31,144 bases of DNA from Thoreauomyces humboldtii (lineage: Eukaryota > Chytridiomycota > Chytridiomycetes > Spizellomycetales > Powellomycetaceae). The DNA is taken from the NCBI GenBank assembly GCA_027596035.1, contig JADGJA010000198.1, positions 1-31,144 on the forward strand, written 5' to 3'. Under the pieces are notes generated by a model. That model made no database searches and was not told where the DNA came from. It saw only the letters and a program-made list of their open reading frames with translations. Within the stretch, counting starts at the first letter, position 1. Every line of letters starts with the position of its first letter. The position numbers were made by a program, and so were the translations under genes. Positions 10,061 to 19,038 of this stretch are shown piece after piece.

Positions 10061-10854
10061 ATGTCGTCTTCAGAGTCAACTCTCCGTCACCGAACGGCCA
10101 CAATGCCTGTCACGGGTCCTGCCGCCAAAGTGAAGATCGTTGAAGCAACCTCAGAATCATCAACAGGCCCAAAGAACCAGCTGCTGGTCACCGTCCTTCT
10201 GGTTCTTGCATCGCTACTCGGATCGTTTCTGATCACCAGCTTCATCGTTACGGATTCATTGACTTTCGGATACAATGTACCAAATTGGCGAAAGTATGCA
10301 TTCCGGCAAAAAGTCGACTTGACACCAGCGGAACTTCTGCAGTATGATGGGACGGATCTCAGCAAGCCGATTTACATTGCCATCAAGTAAGAGAAACCTG
10401 GTGCTCCCGGTTTTGAATCGCCAAACCTGAACATGCGTGGAACACAGTGGCAAAATATACGATGTTAGCGCGTCACCCCAGTACTACGGCAAAGTGAGAA
10501 GGCAGAACCGAACTGGAACGTTAGTCGAATGGATTGCTAAGTTCTATTCTCTTGAAGGGCGGGGGATATCATTTCTTTGCAGGAAAGGATGCAGCGCGGG
10601 CCTACGTTACCGGCTGCTTCCAAACGGATCTCACACACGACCTGCGCGGTTTAGATGATGCTCAGATTAAGGTTTGTCGGGAAAGGGCCACCGTAGAAGG
10701 GCAACTTAACGCTGATTCTTCCTCGTCTGTGATCCAGAGCTTATCCACCTGGACTGATTTTTACGAAAAAAGTGACAAGTACTTCCAGGTGGGACAAGTG
10801 CTGCATGAACCGATCGACCCCGACTCCCCCCTTCCTGCGCCGTGCAACGCTTGA
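10061..10854 (+). CDS. Membrane-associated heme-binding protein, Dap1/PGRMC (MAPR) family
   Basis: Four exons (10061-10386, 10448-10493, 10558-10671, 10738-10854) give 200 residues. A single N-terminal transmembrane helix (about residues 41-63, LLVTVLLVLASLLGSFLITS) is followed by a cytochrome b5-like domain. Visible signatures are IYIAINGKIYDV, the tyrosine pair in QYYGKGGGYHFFAGKDAARA and CFQTDLTHDLRGL, ending in a short Pro-rich tail. Family members bind heme through tyrosine and support P450 enzymes of sterol synthesis (Erg11 and Erg5 in yeast) at the ER. The third intron (10672-10737, GTTTGT...ATCCAG) is 66 nt and free of stops, so unspliced RNA stays open. Removing it restores the usual distance between the LTHDL block and the STWTDFYE block. 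Confidence 0.88.
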
Positions 10855-11062
10855 AAGCGCAATGTATATCTGTAACGGCCACTTTGACCCACCCAGTTAA
10901 CGTCCAGCAGCAGGACCGGGTCGCGCCTTATCTATGGCTCCAGCAATGGGATTCATGTTCCGGGCAGCGGCTCGGTTGCCAACCTAAGCAACGGCCAATG
11001 GTGGAAGGAAAATATGCGATATGGCGGCCTTTCCGAGTACAGACTGGGCATTACCAGCATAT

Positions 11063-12142
11063 CTATTGGGCAACTTTGTGTACCGGTCTATGTCTAGCCG
11101 TCGCGTCCGCGACGGATTTGGTCTGTGCGATAGCCGGCCCGGTGCTGGTCGGTTTGGTATTATCGACAGGAGAAGCCGCGCTCGATTTTCGTACGGCGCT
11201 CAAGCGCTTCATGTAGGCCTCCAGTCCGATGCCCGTAAAGACGAGAAGAACGGCGGCCCATTGACCCCACGAGACGTGATGCTCGAACCAGAAGAAGCTC
11301 AGCAGGATCGAGAACATCTTGCGCGTTACTGTGACGGTAACCAGGCTCACGGCGCCGAAGCGTTCGAGGGTGTAGTAGATGAAGCACTGTCCGACCGCTC
11401 CGCAGAGGCCGAACAGAAGTACATCTGCGATGACCTGGGGATGAGCTGTGCAGAAGGCAACGGCGGCCCCGAGCTCGGTCGAGTAAGGCCAGAGTGCAAG
11501 GTAGGTTATCATGAGTCCCGACTGGATCAGGTTGAGGTACACCATCATGGAGGAGCCAGTGACCTTGAACTTGTGGAAGATGCGGTCCTGGGTCGAGTTG
11601 ACCGCACCGTCCATCAGGAGGTTCACGAGGAGGAGACCGAGACCGTAAGCGCTGCGAGTGTTGTTGGCCTTGCCGCCGTGGTCTCCCTCCTGCTTGTGCA
11701 AGAGCATGAATGCCGAGACGCCTGCCGTGATCAGAACCACGACGAGGTATTGGCTGGCGGGGAACGTCCTCCGGTAGATGATAAAGTTCATCAAAAGGAC
11801 AGGGACAAGCTTGCAGGACTTTCCTAAGATGACGGTGGGAAAGTCGAGGTCCCTCATGGCGGCGTATCCAAAGAGCGGGGCCACGGTGCCCATAATGGCA
11901 CACTGAGCGTACTTCTGCCATAGCTCGCCGGAAGGCTTGGTGAGGGGTCTTCGGAGCACCACCTTCTGGTAGAATGTGGCGACGGTCGACGCGCAGAGGG
12001 ATTGAACAACATTAAGGAAAATGAAGAAGCGAAACTTGACGCCATTGTATGCGTGAGTGGTGACCCGCTCCTGAGTAAGCTGCCACGTGAGGAAACAAAC
12101 GTAGATGCCAATGACGCAGATGGCGAGCTCCCCGAGAGCCAT
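11063..12142 (-). CDS. hut1: ER UDP-galactose transporter, Hut1/SLC35B1 family
   Basis: A single uninterrupted frame of 359 residues starts at a true ATG and ends in TAG. It is a multi-helix nucleotide-sugar transporter of the UAA group. Family blocks are plain: VFLTW-type first helix with QERV, LGKSCKLVPVLLMNFIIYRR, LINLL-like segment with D-G-A-V-N-S-T-Q-D, and TLERFGAVSLVTVTVTRKMF followed by GIGLEAYMKR. Yeast Hut1 and animal SLC35B1 sit in the ER membrane and are linked to nucleotide or nucleotide-sugar exchange needed for protein folding and glycosylation. After the last helix comes a hydrophilic tail of about 45 residues rich in Ser, Thr, Pro and Ala, longer than in animal members. The lack of introns is unusual beside neighbours with one to eleven. 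It converges on the Dap1-like gene and is head to head with the surface-protein gene. Confidence 0.9.
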   Translation of the reverse strand: MALGELAICVIGIYVCFLTWQLTQERVTTHAYNGVKFRFFIFLNVVQSLCASTVATFYQKVVLRRPLTKPSGELWQKYAQCAIMGTVAPLFGYAAMRDLDFPTVILGKSCKLVPVLLMNFIIYRRTFPASQYLVVVLITAGVSAFMLLHKQEGDHGGKANNTRSAYGLGLLLVNLLMDGAVNSTQDRIFHKFKVTGSSMMVYLNLIQSGLMITYLALWPYSTELGAAVAFCTAHPQVIADVLLFGLCGAVGQCFIYYTLERFGAVSLVTVTVTRKMFSILLSFFWFEHHVSWGQWAAVLLVFTGIGLEAYMKRLSAVRKSSAASPVDNTKPTSTGPAIAQTKSVADATARHRPVHKVAQ

Positions 12143-12401
12143 GTTGTTGAGCGTTGAAAAGGACCGATGTCTCGATGGGATACAGAGACTCGTTACTCTC
12201 TAAAAGGAAGGTCAAGCGCGATTGTCCTAGTCCAAGATCGAGGAGGGGCTGGGCAATCCCTAGCGGTTTGTCACACGGCGCAAAAAGCTGCAACCCTCTC
12301 TCGCTCGCAGAATCCTTCTCGCCTCGGCATTCACGCGGAGTGTTCTGGAACAACGTCACTGCCTGCACCACACTGGGATACCCGGAGCCACTCGGGCTAC
12401 A

Positions 12402-13130
12402 GAGTTCAGTTTCAACAGGGTGCTGGACGTCTCTTTGGTCGTCAAGGCTCCCTCCTCCAACACCACGTGGGGTTATTTTAGCGAGACCGAGCGCTACGAC
12501 CGCAAGGACGGCCTTCTCGGCTACGGACTGTACTTTTGCGACCCCCGTGGTGCCCCCGGCCAGCGCCTTCTTCTGGCTCCCGCCGGCGCGATGTCGGAGG
12601 GGATCGGGCGCTTGGACGTGTCCGGTGAATGAATCCAAGTGTTGCTGGTCGACGGACCTGAAGGTTCGTTCCTGTCGGAATCAAAGTCGTGAGTACAAAA
12701 AACCCTGCTCGGGTGGTTCGAGCAGAGAGAAAAGAACGCCGTTTTGGAACTCCATGCATGACTCTATGCTATTGAAAAACAAGAGATCCTCTTTACTGAC
12801 ATCCCCCTGTCCCTCACGTTGGTGGGAGTCACCCCGAAGCAGGGCGGTCCTCCCCCGGTATGGCAACAGGAGATGCTTCTTGCCAACGCCGTGACCTCCA
12901 GCTACACTCCCACCTCTGCCGCCGCGTCTGCGCCCGCCACCGGAACCCCTGTACCGACGGCGGCCCCTGGTTCCCCTACTGCCGCCGCCGGCATGGCGGG
13001 AGCGCCGTCTGCGGCCAACGGTTTCGTGCGGGGAGCATCTACGATGGCTCTGGCGGTGCTGGCGCTCTTCACTTCCACTCTCCTCGGTGTACACCTTTAC
13101 GTATATAGAATTCTTATTAGAAAATGCTAG
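12402..13130 (+). CDS. Probable secreted GPI- or tail-anchored surface protein, 5' end unresolved, possibly broken
   Basis: A plus-strand coding track starts at about 12402 (EFSFNRVLDVSLVVKAPSSN) and runs to 12632. It resumes just after an in-frame TGA (12630-12632) as IQVLLVDGPEGSFLSES. It then crosses a GTGAGT intron (about 12690 to 12783) into ILFTDIPLSLTLVGVTPK and ends at 13130. The C-terminal half is an Ala/Pro/Ser/Thr-rich stalk followed by a hydrophobic tail (STMALAVLALFTSTLLGV), the layout of fungal GPI-anchored wall proteins, though twelve polar or basic residues follow. No signal peptide or start codon could be placed upstream. The TGA could be a real stop, a sequence error, or removed by a very short 39-nt intron (GTGAAT...CTGAAG) that would also keep the frame. 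The domain is not one I recognise. It is head to head with hut1, so the 5' end must lie in the first 260 bases after 12142. Confidence 0.5.
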
Positions 13131-13502
13131 CTGCTTGCGATGAACGGTTATGGTGGATGGATCAATGCATCTCGTTGAGTAACCATTCCTATAATAACAG
13201 CAGCTATGACAGTGCACAGGGCCGAACATCGATGAGGTGAATCAGGAAGTCGAGAAAACTTCGCTGTCAATCGAGATTTGGGAGACGCGGTACGATTTCA
13301 CTTCGCCAATTCGTGGAGCAGAACAAGTCAGGCACCAGGAGTCATGGGATGGGAAAGTAGAAACCCATGAGTGGATAAATATTAAAAGAGGGAAGCGGTG
13401 TTTAGTCCGCTTTCGCTTCTGAACACCGTGAGAGGTAGCATCAGCATGCGGATGCCAAGAAAAAAAATGTGAAGGGTGGGGTCCCCTTGCGTATGAGGAA
13501 AT
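13131..13502. other. Intergenic region between two converging genes
   Basis: This AT-richer stretch lies between the stop of the surface-protein track and the stop of IDH2. It must hold both 3' ends. A run of seven A residues lies near 13459. No frame in it reads like protein. Confidence 0.5.
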
Positions 13503-15008
13503 CTACTTGGTAAGGTTTGCAATAACTTCCTTGGTGAAGGCGGAGTTGGTAGCCTTTCCTCCGAGGTCGCCAGTGCGGGCCTAAAACCAACATTGTAAAT
13601 ATCACGAAAGTTAAAGCTTGTTTCGGTCAAGAAAATGCGCTCACCTTGCCCTCGGCGATGGTCTTCAAAACGGCCTTCTGAATACTGTCAGCATGGCTGT
13701 CCATCTTGATGTGCCTGAGCATCATAACGGCGGAAAGAAGCAGTGCGGTGGGGTTGGCAAGATCCTTGCCAGCAATGTCGGGTGCTGTTCCGTGGACAGA
13801 CTCAAAGATGCTAGCCTTCTGTCCGATGTTTCCGGAAGGAGTCAGACCGAGCCCTCCGATAAGTCCGGCGCAGAGATCCGAGAGAATGTCTCCGTAAAGG
13901 TTGGGCATGACCATGACGGTGTCCTTCCAGCCCTTGGTAGGGTCCTGGACAATCTGTAGGCACACACGGTCGAGAAGGACATCGTCAAGCTTGATGTCGG
14001 GGTAGTTCTTGCCGACCTCTTGGGCTACGGACAGGAACAGACCATCGGCAAGCTTCCTACAAAGCGTTCAAGATATTGTTGGTCCTAGAGAAGCGGCGTT
14101 CGCCGAACAAAACAAACGAGGACGTACTGGATGTTGGCCTTGTGCACAACGGTAACACGTCCGCGTCCAATCGCGCGTGCGTACTCGAAAGCGTAGGTTG
14201 CGCACCGGCGCGATGCCTCCTCAGTGATCAGCTTGATGGATTGAACAACGCCGTCAACAACGACGTGCTCAATGCCAGAGTACTCTCCTTCTGTGTTTTC
14301 ACGGATCAAGACTGTGTCGACATCGTCGAAAGGAGTCTTGTAGCCGACGATGGATTTGCAGGGTCGGACGTTGGCGAAAAGATCGAAAGTTCTAGTTTGG
14401 TCCCCAGGTTAATTAACAAGGTTTGCATGTCGCGGAGTTCTGATGCCTGATGTTACCGGCGGAGGGTCAAGTTCATCGAGACGTGTCCTTTTCCGATGGG
14501 GGTGGCAAGAGGGCCTTTGAGAGCAACCTTGTTCTTGTTGATGGAAATCAGCGAGTCTTCGGGAATGGTGGTCTTTCCATCCTTAAGGATGGGATAGACG
14601 TCCACTGTCTCCCACACAACGGGAACCTACGCATTTTGAATTGTCAGCCTCTCGTTTCTTGATGTCCTTACAGGCGGATACGTACGCCCTGTGCCTCGAA
14701 GATTTCGACAACCGACTTGGAAATCTCGGGTCCAATACCGTCACCGGGAATCAGAGTAACGATTCGCTTGCCGTCCTACGTAATCGAAGATGCTAAGCAA
14801 AGGGCTGATGTTGGCATATGTCCAAGCCTTGCGTACCTTGGCGTACGCTCCCTCAGAGGCTGCCGTTGCGAAGCCTCGGTTGCAAAGAGGTGCGGTCTGA
14901 GTCCGGGCCAAAAGCGCTGATTAGCTTCCCAGCCATAAACCAGTACCAAGTCCAGCAGTTCATTCCCCGTACCTGACGAGCAGCGCGGGCAAAGGCGGTT
15001 CGGAACAT
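13503..15008 (-). CDS. idh2: NAD-dependent isocitrate dehydrogenase, catalytic subunit, mitochondrial
   Basis: Seven exons (15008-14973, 14896-14837, 14775-14686, 14626-14457, 14391-14128, 14056-13645, 13580-13503) join in frame to 369 residues, the same length as the yeast catalytic subunit. The N-terminus [12 protein letters not shown] is a typical arginine-rich import signal. Family blocks follow in order: [10 protein letters not shown], then the substrate loop with [11 protein letters not shown], then [13 protein letters not shown] and FEYARAIGR, then [13 protein letters not shown] and [26 protein letters not shown] and FEYARAIGR match IDH2 rather than the regulatory IDH1 type. The enzyme converts isocitrate to 2-oxoglutarate in the TCA cycle as part of an IDH1/IDH2 octamer. 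Introns are 59-78 nt; the first coding exon is only 36 nt. Confidence 0.93.
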
Positions 15009-15023
15009 TGCTGCAGTAACGAG

Positions 15024-15050
15024 GGGATCGTGAGCGTCACCATTCTCAAA
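15024..15050 (+). repeat. Dispersed 27-base repeat, copy 1
   Basis: The 27 bases at 15024-15050 recur at 16144-16170 with two mismatches; both copies begin GGGAT and contain GTGAGCGTCA. Copy 1 lies 16 bases upstream of the idh2 start codon, so it is in the idh2 leader or promoter. The function is unknown. Confidence 0.5.
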
Positions 15051-16143
15051 AGGCTTCCCAGGTCGGAGACGCTCAACGCAGACGTGCCGGTACTGATGTC
15101 CTCCCTAATAATGCGTGCGTGGATCATCCTTTTGACTTACTGTATGTACGTATGTTCAAGGGGTAAGTAACGGATAGCAAGATGCCGTGAAAAACTCTTG
15201 GGAAGAAAAGGTGCCTAGCAAAAAGACTGGCTGGAGACTGGAGGCCTAGCTGGAGGCGCACGCTGACCCCCGATTTTATTCCATCAATACGGAAATCGGG
15301 GTGACCACTTCGCCCAAGAGGTGGTGCTCCCTTGAACAAGCAGGTAGGCGGCCATGTATACGAAGGCGGAATAGGAGGCGGGAAGCCTACGCCTTATCTG
15401 CTCATGATTTCTCCATATCGTTGAAACATGTCAGAGCACCTGTATATGCTTTGAGCCCATCCGTACCCACGTTGTCAGGTGCCTCACGAGCAATGCAGCC
15501 ATAGGAGAAGCCGGCCGGCGAGGGCACCAATGAGTGAATATCGTACCGGTATCTTTCGGAGAATCCGTAGAGGTGATCCGGAGAAGCAGCCATTCGACAG
15601 TCCTTGCAACTGGCAGAAAGACAGGACAAAGACCTTCCAAGAAGGCATGGTTACCAGTAAGGCAACGAACGTCTTCAGACGATTCCGCATGAGCGAAAAG
15701 ATACCGGTAGAGTAAAGAGCAGTCCCAAGGGCTGAAAAGTGTGCCACCACGATGCAAATGCTTCTCGCTTACTTCTTCCTCTCTTTGAAGATTTCCGAGC
15801 TTTGCTTGCTCAAAAAGAATTGTGGTTTGCTCTTAACATGTCTGTTTGATGGTCTTCCCTAAGCCCCTTCCCTTCACGCGATCTCCAAACGCAAACCGTC
15901 TTCCTCAGCAGCTGCTCAACTCCGTCTCTCATTTCTGATGCTATCCAGGCTCACCCCTATTTCCTGCAAACCATCTCGCAGAGCTTGGTAAAGGAATTTG
16001 AGACAAAACCGAGAAGCGTTAAAGAAGATAGCCGGCTTGTTGATTCGCTGGTCGCCGTCGAGTAAACGAGGACTTTTGTTAACCCGACGGTCGGGCCCCG
16101 ATAATAGTACTGATGGCAGCCCGATGGCAAAGACGTTGACTGC

Positions 16144-16170
16144 GGGATCGTGAGCGTCATCATTCACAAA
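16144..16170 (+). repeat. Dispersed 27-base repeat, copy 2
   Basis: This is the second copy of the element at 15024-15050, in the same orientation and about 1.1 kb away, with two differences in 27 bases. It is in the gene-poor stretch, about 400 bases upstream of the CHY gene start. Confidence 0.5.
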
Positions 16171-16553
16171 GAAGAAGCAGGTTTGACCTTTCCAGCCAAG
16201 TTAAAGCTACAGTAGGTCCTTCTCCGCTATAAACATGTAGACTCCGTTGCCGCTCTGCCAAAAACAACCGGAGGCTCGGAATCGGATTACGTGAGCGACC
16301 ACTGGGGACACCCTGCCAGTTCGCCGCGAGACTTCCCATCTTCTTTTTCCCACGCCAATCTGATCTCCGAGGACATCGACAAGGAAGGACCAGCAGGGGC
16401 AAACAGCGTACTCCAGGAAAAGAATATCAAAGCGAACGCCAACTCACCTCGGTTTAGCGTTCGGAAACCTGGAAAACCTAAATCCTCTCTGGTCACGGAC
16501 GCTGCGCATTTCCAGTCTCCCGCCTCCTTACGCATACTCTTCTGAACTCTACC

Positions 16554-17282
16554 ATGTGTGAGTACGATATTCGATCACATCGGCAGTTTCAACAATTCCG
16601 TATCGACTGGATTTTTTGGGCTCCATTTACTCAGACTTTTCACGGGTTTTCGGAACTTAGGCAAACACATTCTCAACGCTCAAGTGGCGGTCCGAGCCCC
16701 ATGCTGCCAGAAGTGGTTCGATTGTCCAGAGTGCCACGCCGAGGTTTCCGATCATAACCTTAGGTCAGATCTTGAAGACTGGGGAAATCCGGGAAGGGCA
16801 ACTTGTGGAAAAGCAGCGAGCGTTTGTTCTGACTTCCTCGTTGGGTGGGACGGTCTTGTACAGAAAGGCGACCGAGATGTGCTTTGCATGCAAAAAGTGC
16901 AAGAAGGTCTTTCGAAAGGACATGAGGTGAGGCTGAAGAAAGCAGGAGCAGAGATGGTCATCGAGCAACTTTTTGACCGATCTTCGTATAGCAACTACGA
17001 GGAAGAGGACGAGTTCTGCCCCAATTGCGACAACCACTACGTTCTTGTTGCAAAGACCCCAGCGATGGTAAGGAACCTACTTCCTTCTCTTCGCTTCTGT
17101 AATTTCTTTCTGTTTCTGGTCAAGTCGATACGTGCTCTTGACTCATTTGCAACCGTTCTTCCCTTTCCCTTTTCCAGGGACTGGCCATCGAGGGCGACGA
17201 TCCGCGATTGGAGAAGGACTTCCGGAAAAAGCAGATCGAAAAGATGACCGAACAGGACTTCATGGCCGACCGAATGGGATGA
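16554..17282 (+). CDS. CHY-type zinc-finger protein
   Basis: Five exons (16554-16557, 16661-16763, 16864-16926, 16992-17067, 17178-17282) give 116 residues. The first exon is only four bases, ATGT, followed at once by GTGAGT; the T joins GC after a 103-nt intron to make Cys2. The protein begins MCKHILNAQVAVRAPCC and carries the CHY ligand pattern KWFDCPECHAEVSDH, then CFACKKCKKVFRKD, then EFCPNCDNHYVL. The three blocks together should hold several zinc ions. The yeast relative Hot13 acts on mitochondrial small Tim proteins, and plant relatives are fused to RING ligases; this short form has no RING, so its role is open. The C-terminal 35 residues are charged and helical (DFRKKQIEKMTEQDFMADRM). 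Confidence 0.85.
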
Positions 17283-17358
17283 GCTGATTGGTGAAAAGCA
17301 TGTCCGGTATGGTAGTGGTGTTTGCTTGTATTTTAATGGAGGACCGGAATTTTACCGT

Positions 17359-17459
17359 GACTCACATAGTGGCCATGCTTTGGGACACATCATGGCCACG
17401 ACTCACATAGTGGCCATGCTTTGGGACACATCATGGCCACGACTCACGTAGTGGCCATG
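17359..17459 (+). repeat. 41-bp tandem repeat with internal hairpin
   Basis: Units start at 17359, 17400 and 17441, a period of 41 bases. Two are complete and the third is cut short after about 19 bases. The first two differ only at the edges. Each full unit contains GTGGCCATG, a 13-base spacer and CATGGCCAC, a perfect 9-bp inverted repeat, so RNA or single-stranded DNA could fold into two or three hairpins. It lies 75-180 bases past the CHY stop codon, probably in or just beyond its 3' UTR. Confidence 0.85.
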
Positions 17460-17649
17460 ATGAGGGGGAGGCATCATTATGCTTTGAGAGACGCTGGACA
17501 GTAATCCTAACGTCAGCCCGAACTTTCTCATCCTTCTTCCCCATAAACGATCCAGTTTATTCGCATTAAAGTTGTAGAGCGGTTAGATATGTAAGCGGGG
17601 CAGATATGTACAAGAATCGGGGAAGGACGGGATGGAGGGCTTCGGAAGC

Positions 17650-18523
17650 CTACACTTTGGTTCGACCAATCGCTCCGGCGGCCACGGGAGGGAGCGCAGG
17701 GAAATCAAGATCAGGGAGTGGCATCGGCTCTCCTCCATATTTTGGGACGGCCTCCTCCAGGTCGTCGAAGGTGTTGGGATGGGCCTGACCCAGGGCAACG
17801 ATGGTGCTGATCGGCGTCGTTAAGGCTCCCACGAGGCCCGAGTAGATGGCCTTGAAGACGATCGGTCTCCAACCGATCACGGCCTCGTTCTCGCGGAACG
17901 CCGGCCATATCGCTGCCGTGATTCCGACGCCGACGACCCACGCCAACGGCAGACACAGCAGCGCAAAGAGCAAGCCTCGGACGAAGGCGTTGGCTACGGC
18001 CTTCAGACGGTCCGCGATGGCGAGACCCGGGACGAACAGGTCGAGCGAGGAGCGAGTCCAGAATGCGGGAAAGCGGGAACCCCACCACGTTGGTGCATCC
18101 GGGCCGTTCAGGCCGGGCAGAGGCTTGACGGTGCCTTTGCGTACGTCGTTGTGCGTCAGGGCTCCGTCAATGACCCACGTCAGCGTGTTCTGGAGGGTTG
18201 GGGAAAACGCTCGTTGAGTCAGACCGGACACGGGCCCCGTTCTCGTTCGAACTGGGGAAATGCTCGTGTCATTCGCGAGATACCTGAATGATGACGGTGA
18301 CGGCCGCATCGCCGGCTAGCGTGTTTGGAAAGTCCCACAGGTAGGAAGCCGAGTGAGCGTACATTGCGTAAGCTATCGCCGAGTTGATGACAGCGTCAAG
18401 GATTCCTGCTCCAATCGAGTGCATGAACACAATGTAGATCTTCTGCCGAGTGGTCATGGTAGGAAAGCGGAGTCGACTGTCATTGCGCAAGGTGCGGTCG
18501 CTGTTTTCCGAGGGTGCAGACAT
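17650..18523 (-). CDS. Fungal four-helix membrane protein (possibly DUF2456-like)
   Basis: Two exons, 18523-18284 and 18189-17650, join in frame across a 94-nt intron (GTATCT...CTCCAG) to give 259 residues. Four hydrophobic helices are visible: IYIVFMHSIGAGILDAVINS, the splice-spanning AAVTVIIQNTLTWVIDGAL, FALLCLPLAWVVGVGITAAI and IYSGLVGALTTPISTIVALG. The conserved-looking segment LWDFPNTLAGDAAVTVIIQ recalls fungal proteins filed under DUF2456, but that is from memory and uncertain. There is no signal peptide. The C-terminus is Pro-rich and acidic. Which membrane it lives in is not evident. It is divergent from SET1. Confidence 0.75.
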
Positions 18524-19038
18524 TTTGCGGGAGAAAGGGGGAGAGAAGCAGACAGAGCAGACAGACAGAGACCCTGCGGGACGTGGGCTCGAGGCTGCGA
18601 AATGAGGAGATGTGATCTCGGGTCCTGTGAGCTTGTTGCAGCAACGTTTTATGCCAAGTGTAAGCTGGAAGAATAAGAAGGTTCTAGGGAAATGTGCGGC
18701 TTGAAACGCTCATGTGTATCAAACGCAGACACCGTCTATAGGAAGTGGCTGGTGAAGTCTTTTTCACACCTGGGGCCGTTATCCGGACAAACATGCGCGG
18801 AGGGTTCCCGGACATCCCCCCATGCATTCTGGTCTAAACGACGGTTTCCCCTCGCCCATCTCTCTCTCTCTCTCTCTTTCCGATCCCTTTATCTGACTTC
18901 TTCCCACGCCCTTCTGATCCAACAACAATAAGGAAGGAGGAAGGAGGGGGGGCTGGGGTTCTCTCTGTATCGTTTCTATACTACTCATCCCCGGGGGCCA
19001 TATGCACCTTCTGCTTCAATAACCTCACTCGGCCGGAA
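18524..19038. promoter_or_regulatory. Shared 5' region of the four-helix protein and SET1, with a TC microsatellite
   Basis: These 515 bases separate two divergent starts. A run of about nine TC units lies at 18859-18877, and pyrimidine tracts continue towards SET1, as is common in fungal promoters and leaders. On the other side, near 18548-18570, short AGACAG repeats occur close to the minus-strand start. No coding frame is convincing. Confidence 0.5.
18859..18877 (+). repeat. (TC)n microsatellite
   Basis: About nine uninterrupted TC units lie some 160 bases upstream of the SET1 start codon. Such tracts in fungal promoters can keep DNA free of nucleosomes; no direct evidence for that here. 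Confidence 0.8.

Larger units (their letters stand above)
15009..16553. other. Gene-poor stretch between idh2 and the CHY zinc-finger gene
   Basis: About 1.5 kb lies between the divergent starts of idh2 and the CHY gene. Frames of 60-108 codons exist on both strands (for example minus 15757-15431) but they overlap each other, lack family features and do not chain across good splice sites. Apart from the promoters and a dispersed 27-base repeat, nothing can be supported here. A small non-coding RNA or an unrecognised gene cannot be excluded. Confidence 0.45.

Noticed and set aside
11021..11921. Large open frames antisense to hut1 or in another minus frame (268 and 253 codons)
   Set aside because: They overlap a strong transporter gene and read as Arg/Gly/His-rich translation of the complementary or shifted codons, with no family features.
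17359..17459. Tandem repeat considered as a CRISPR-like array
   Set aside because: The units are contiguous with no variable spacers and the genome is eukaryotic.
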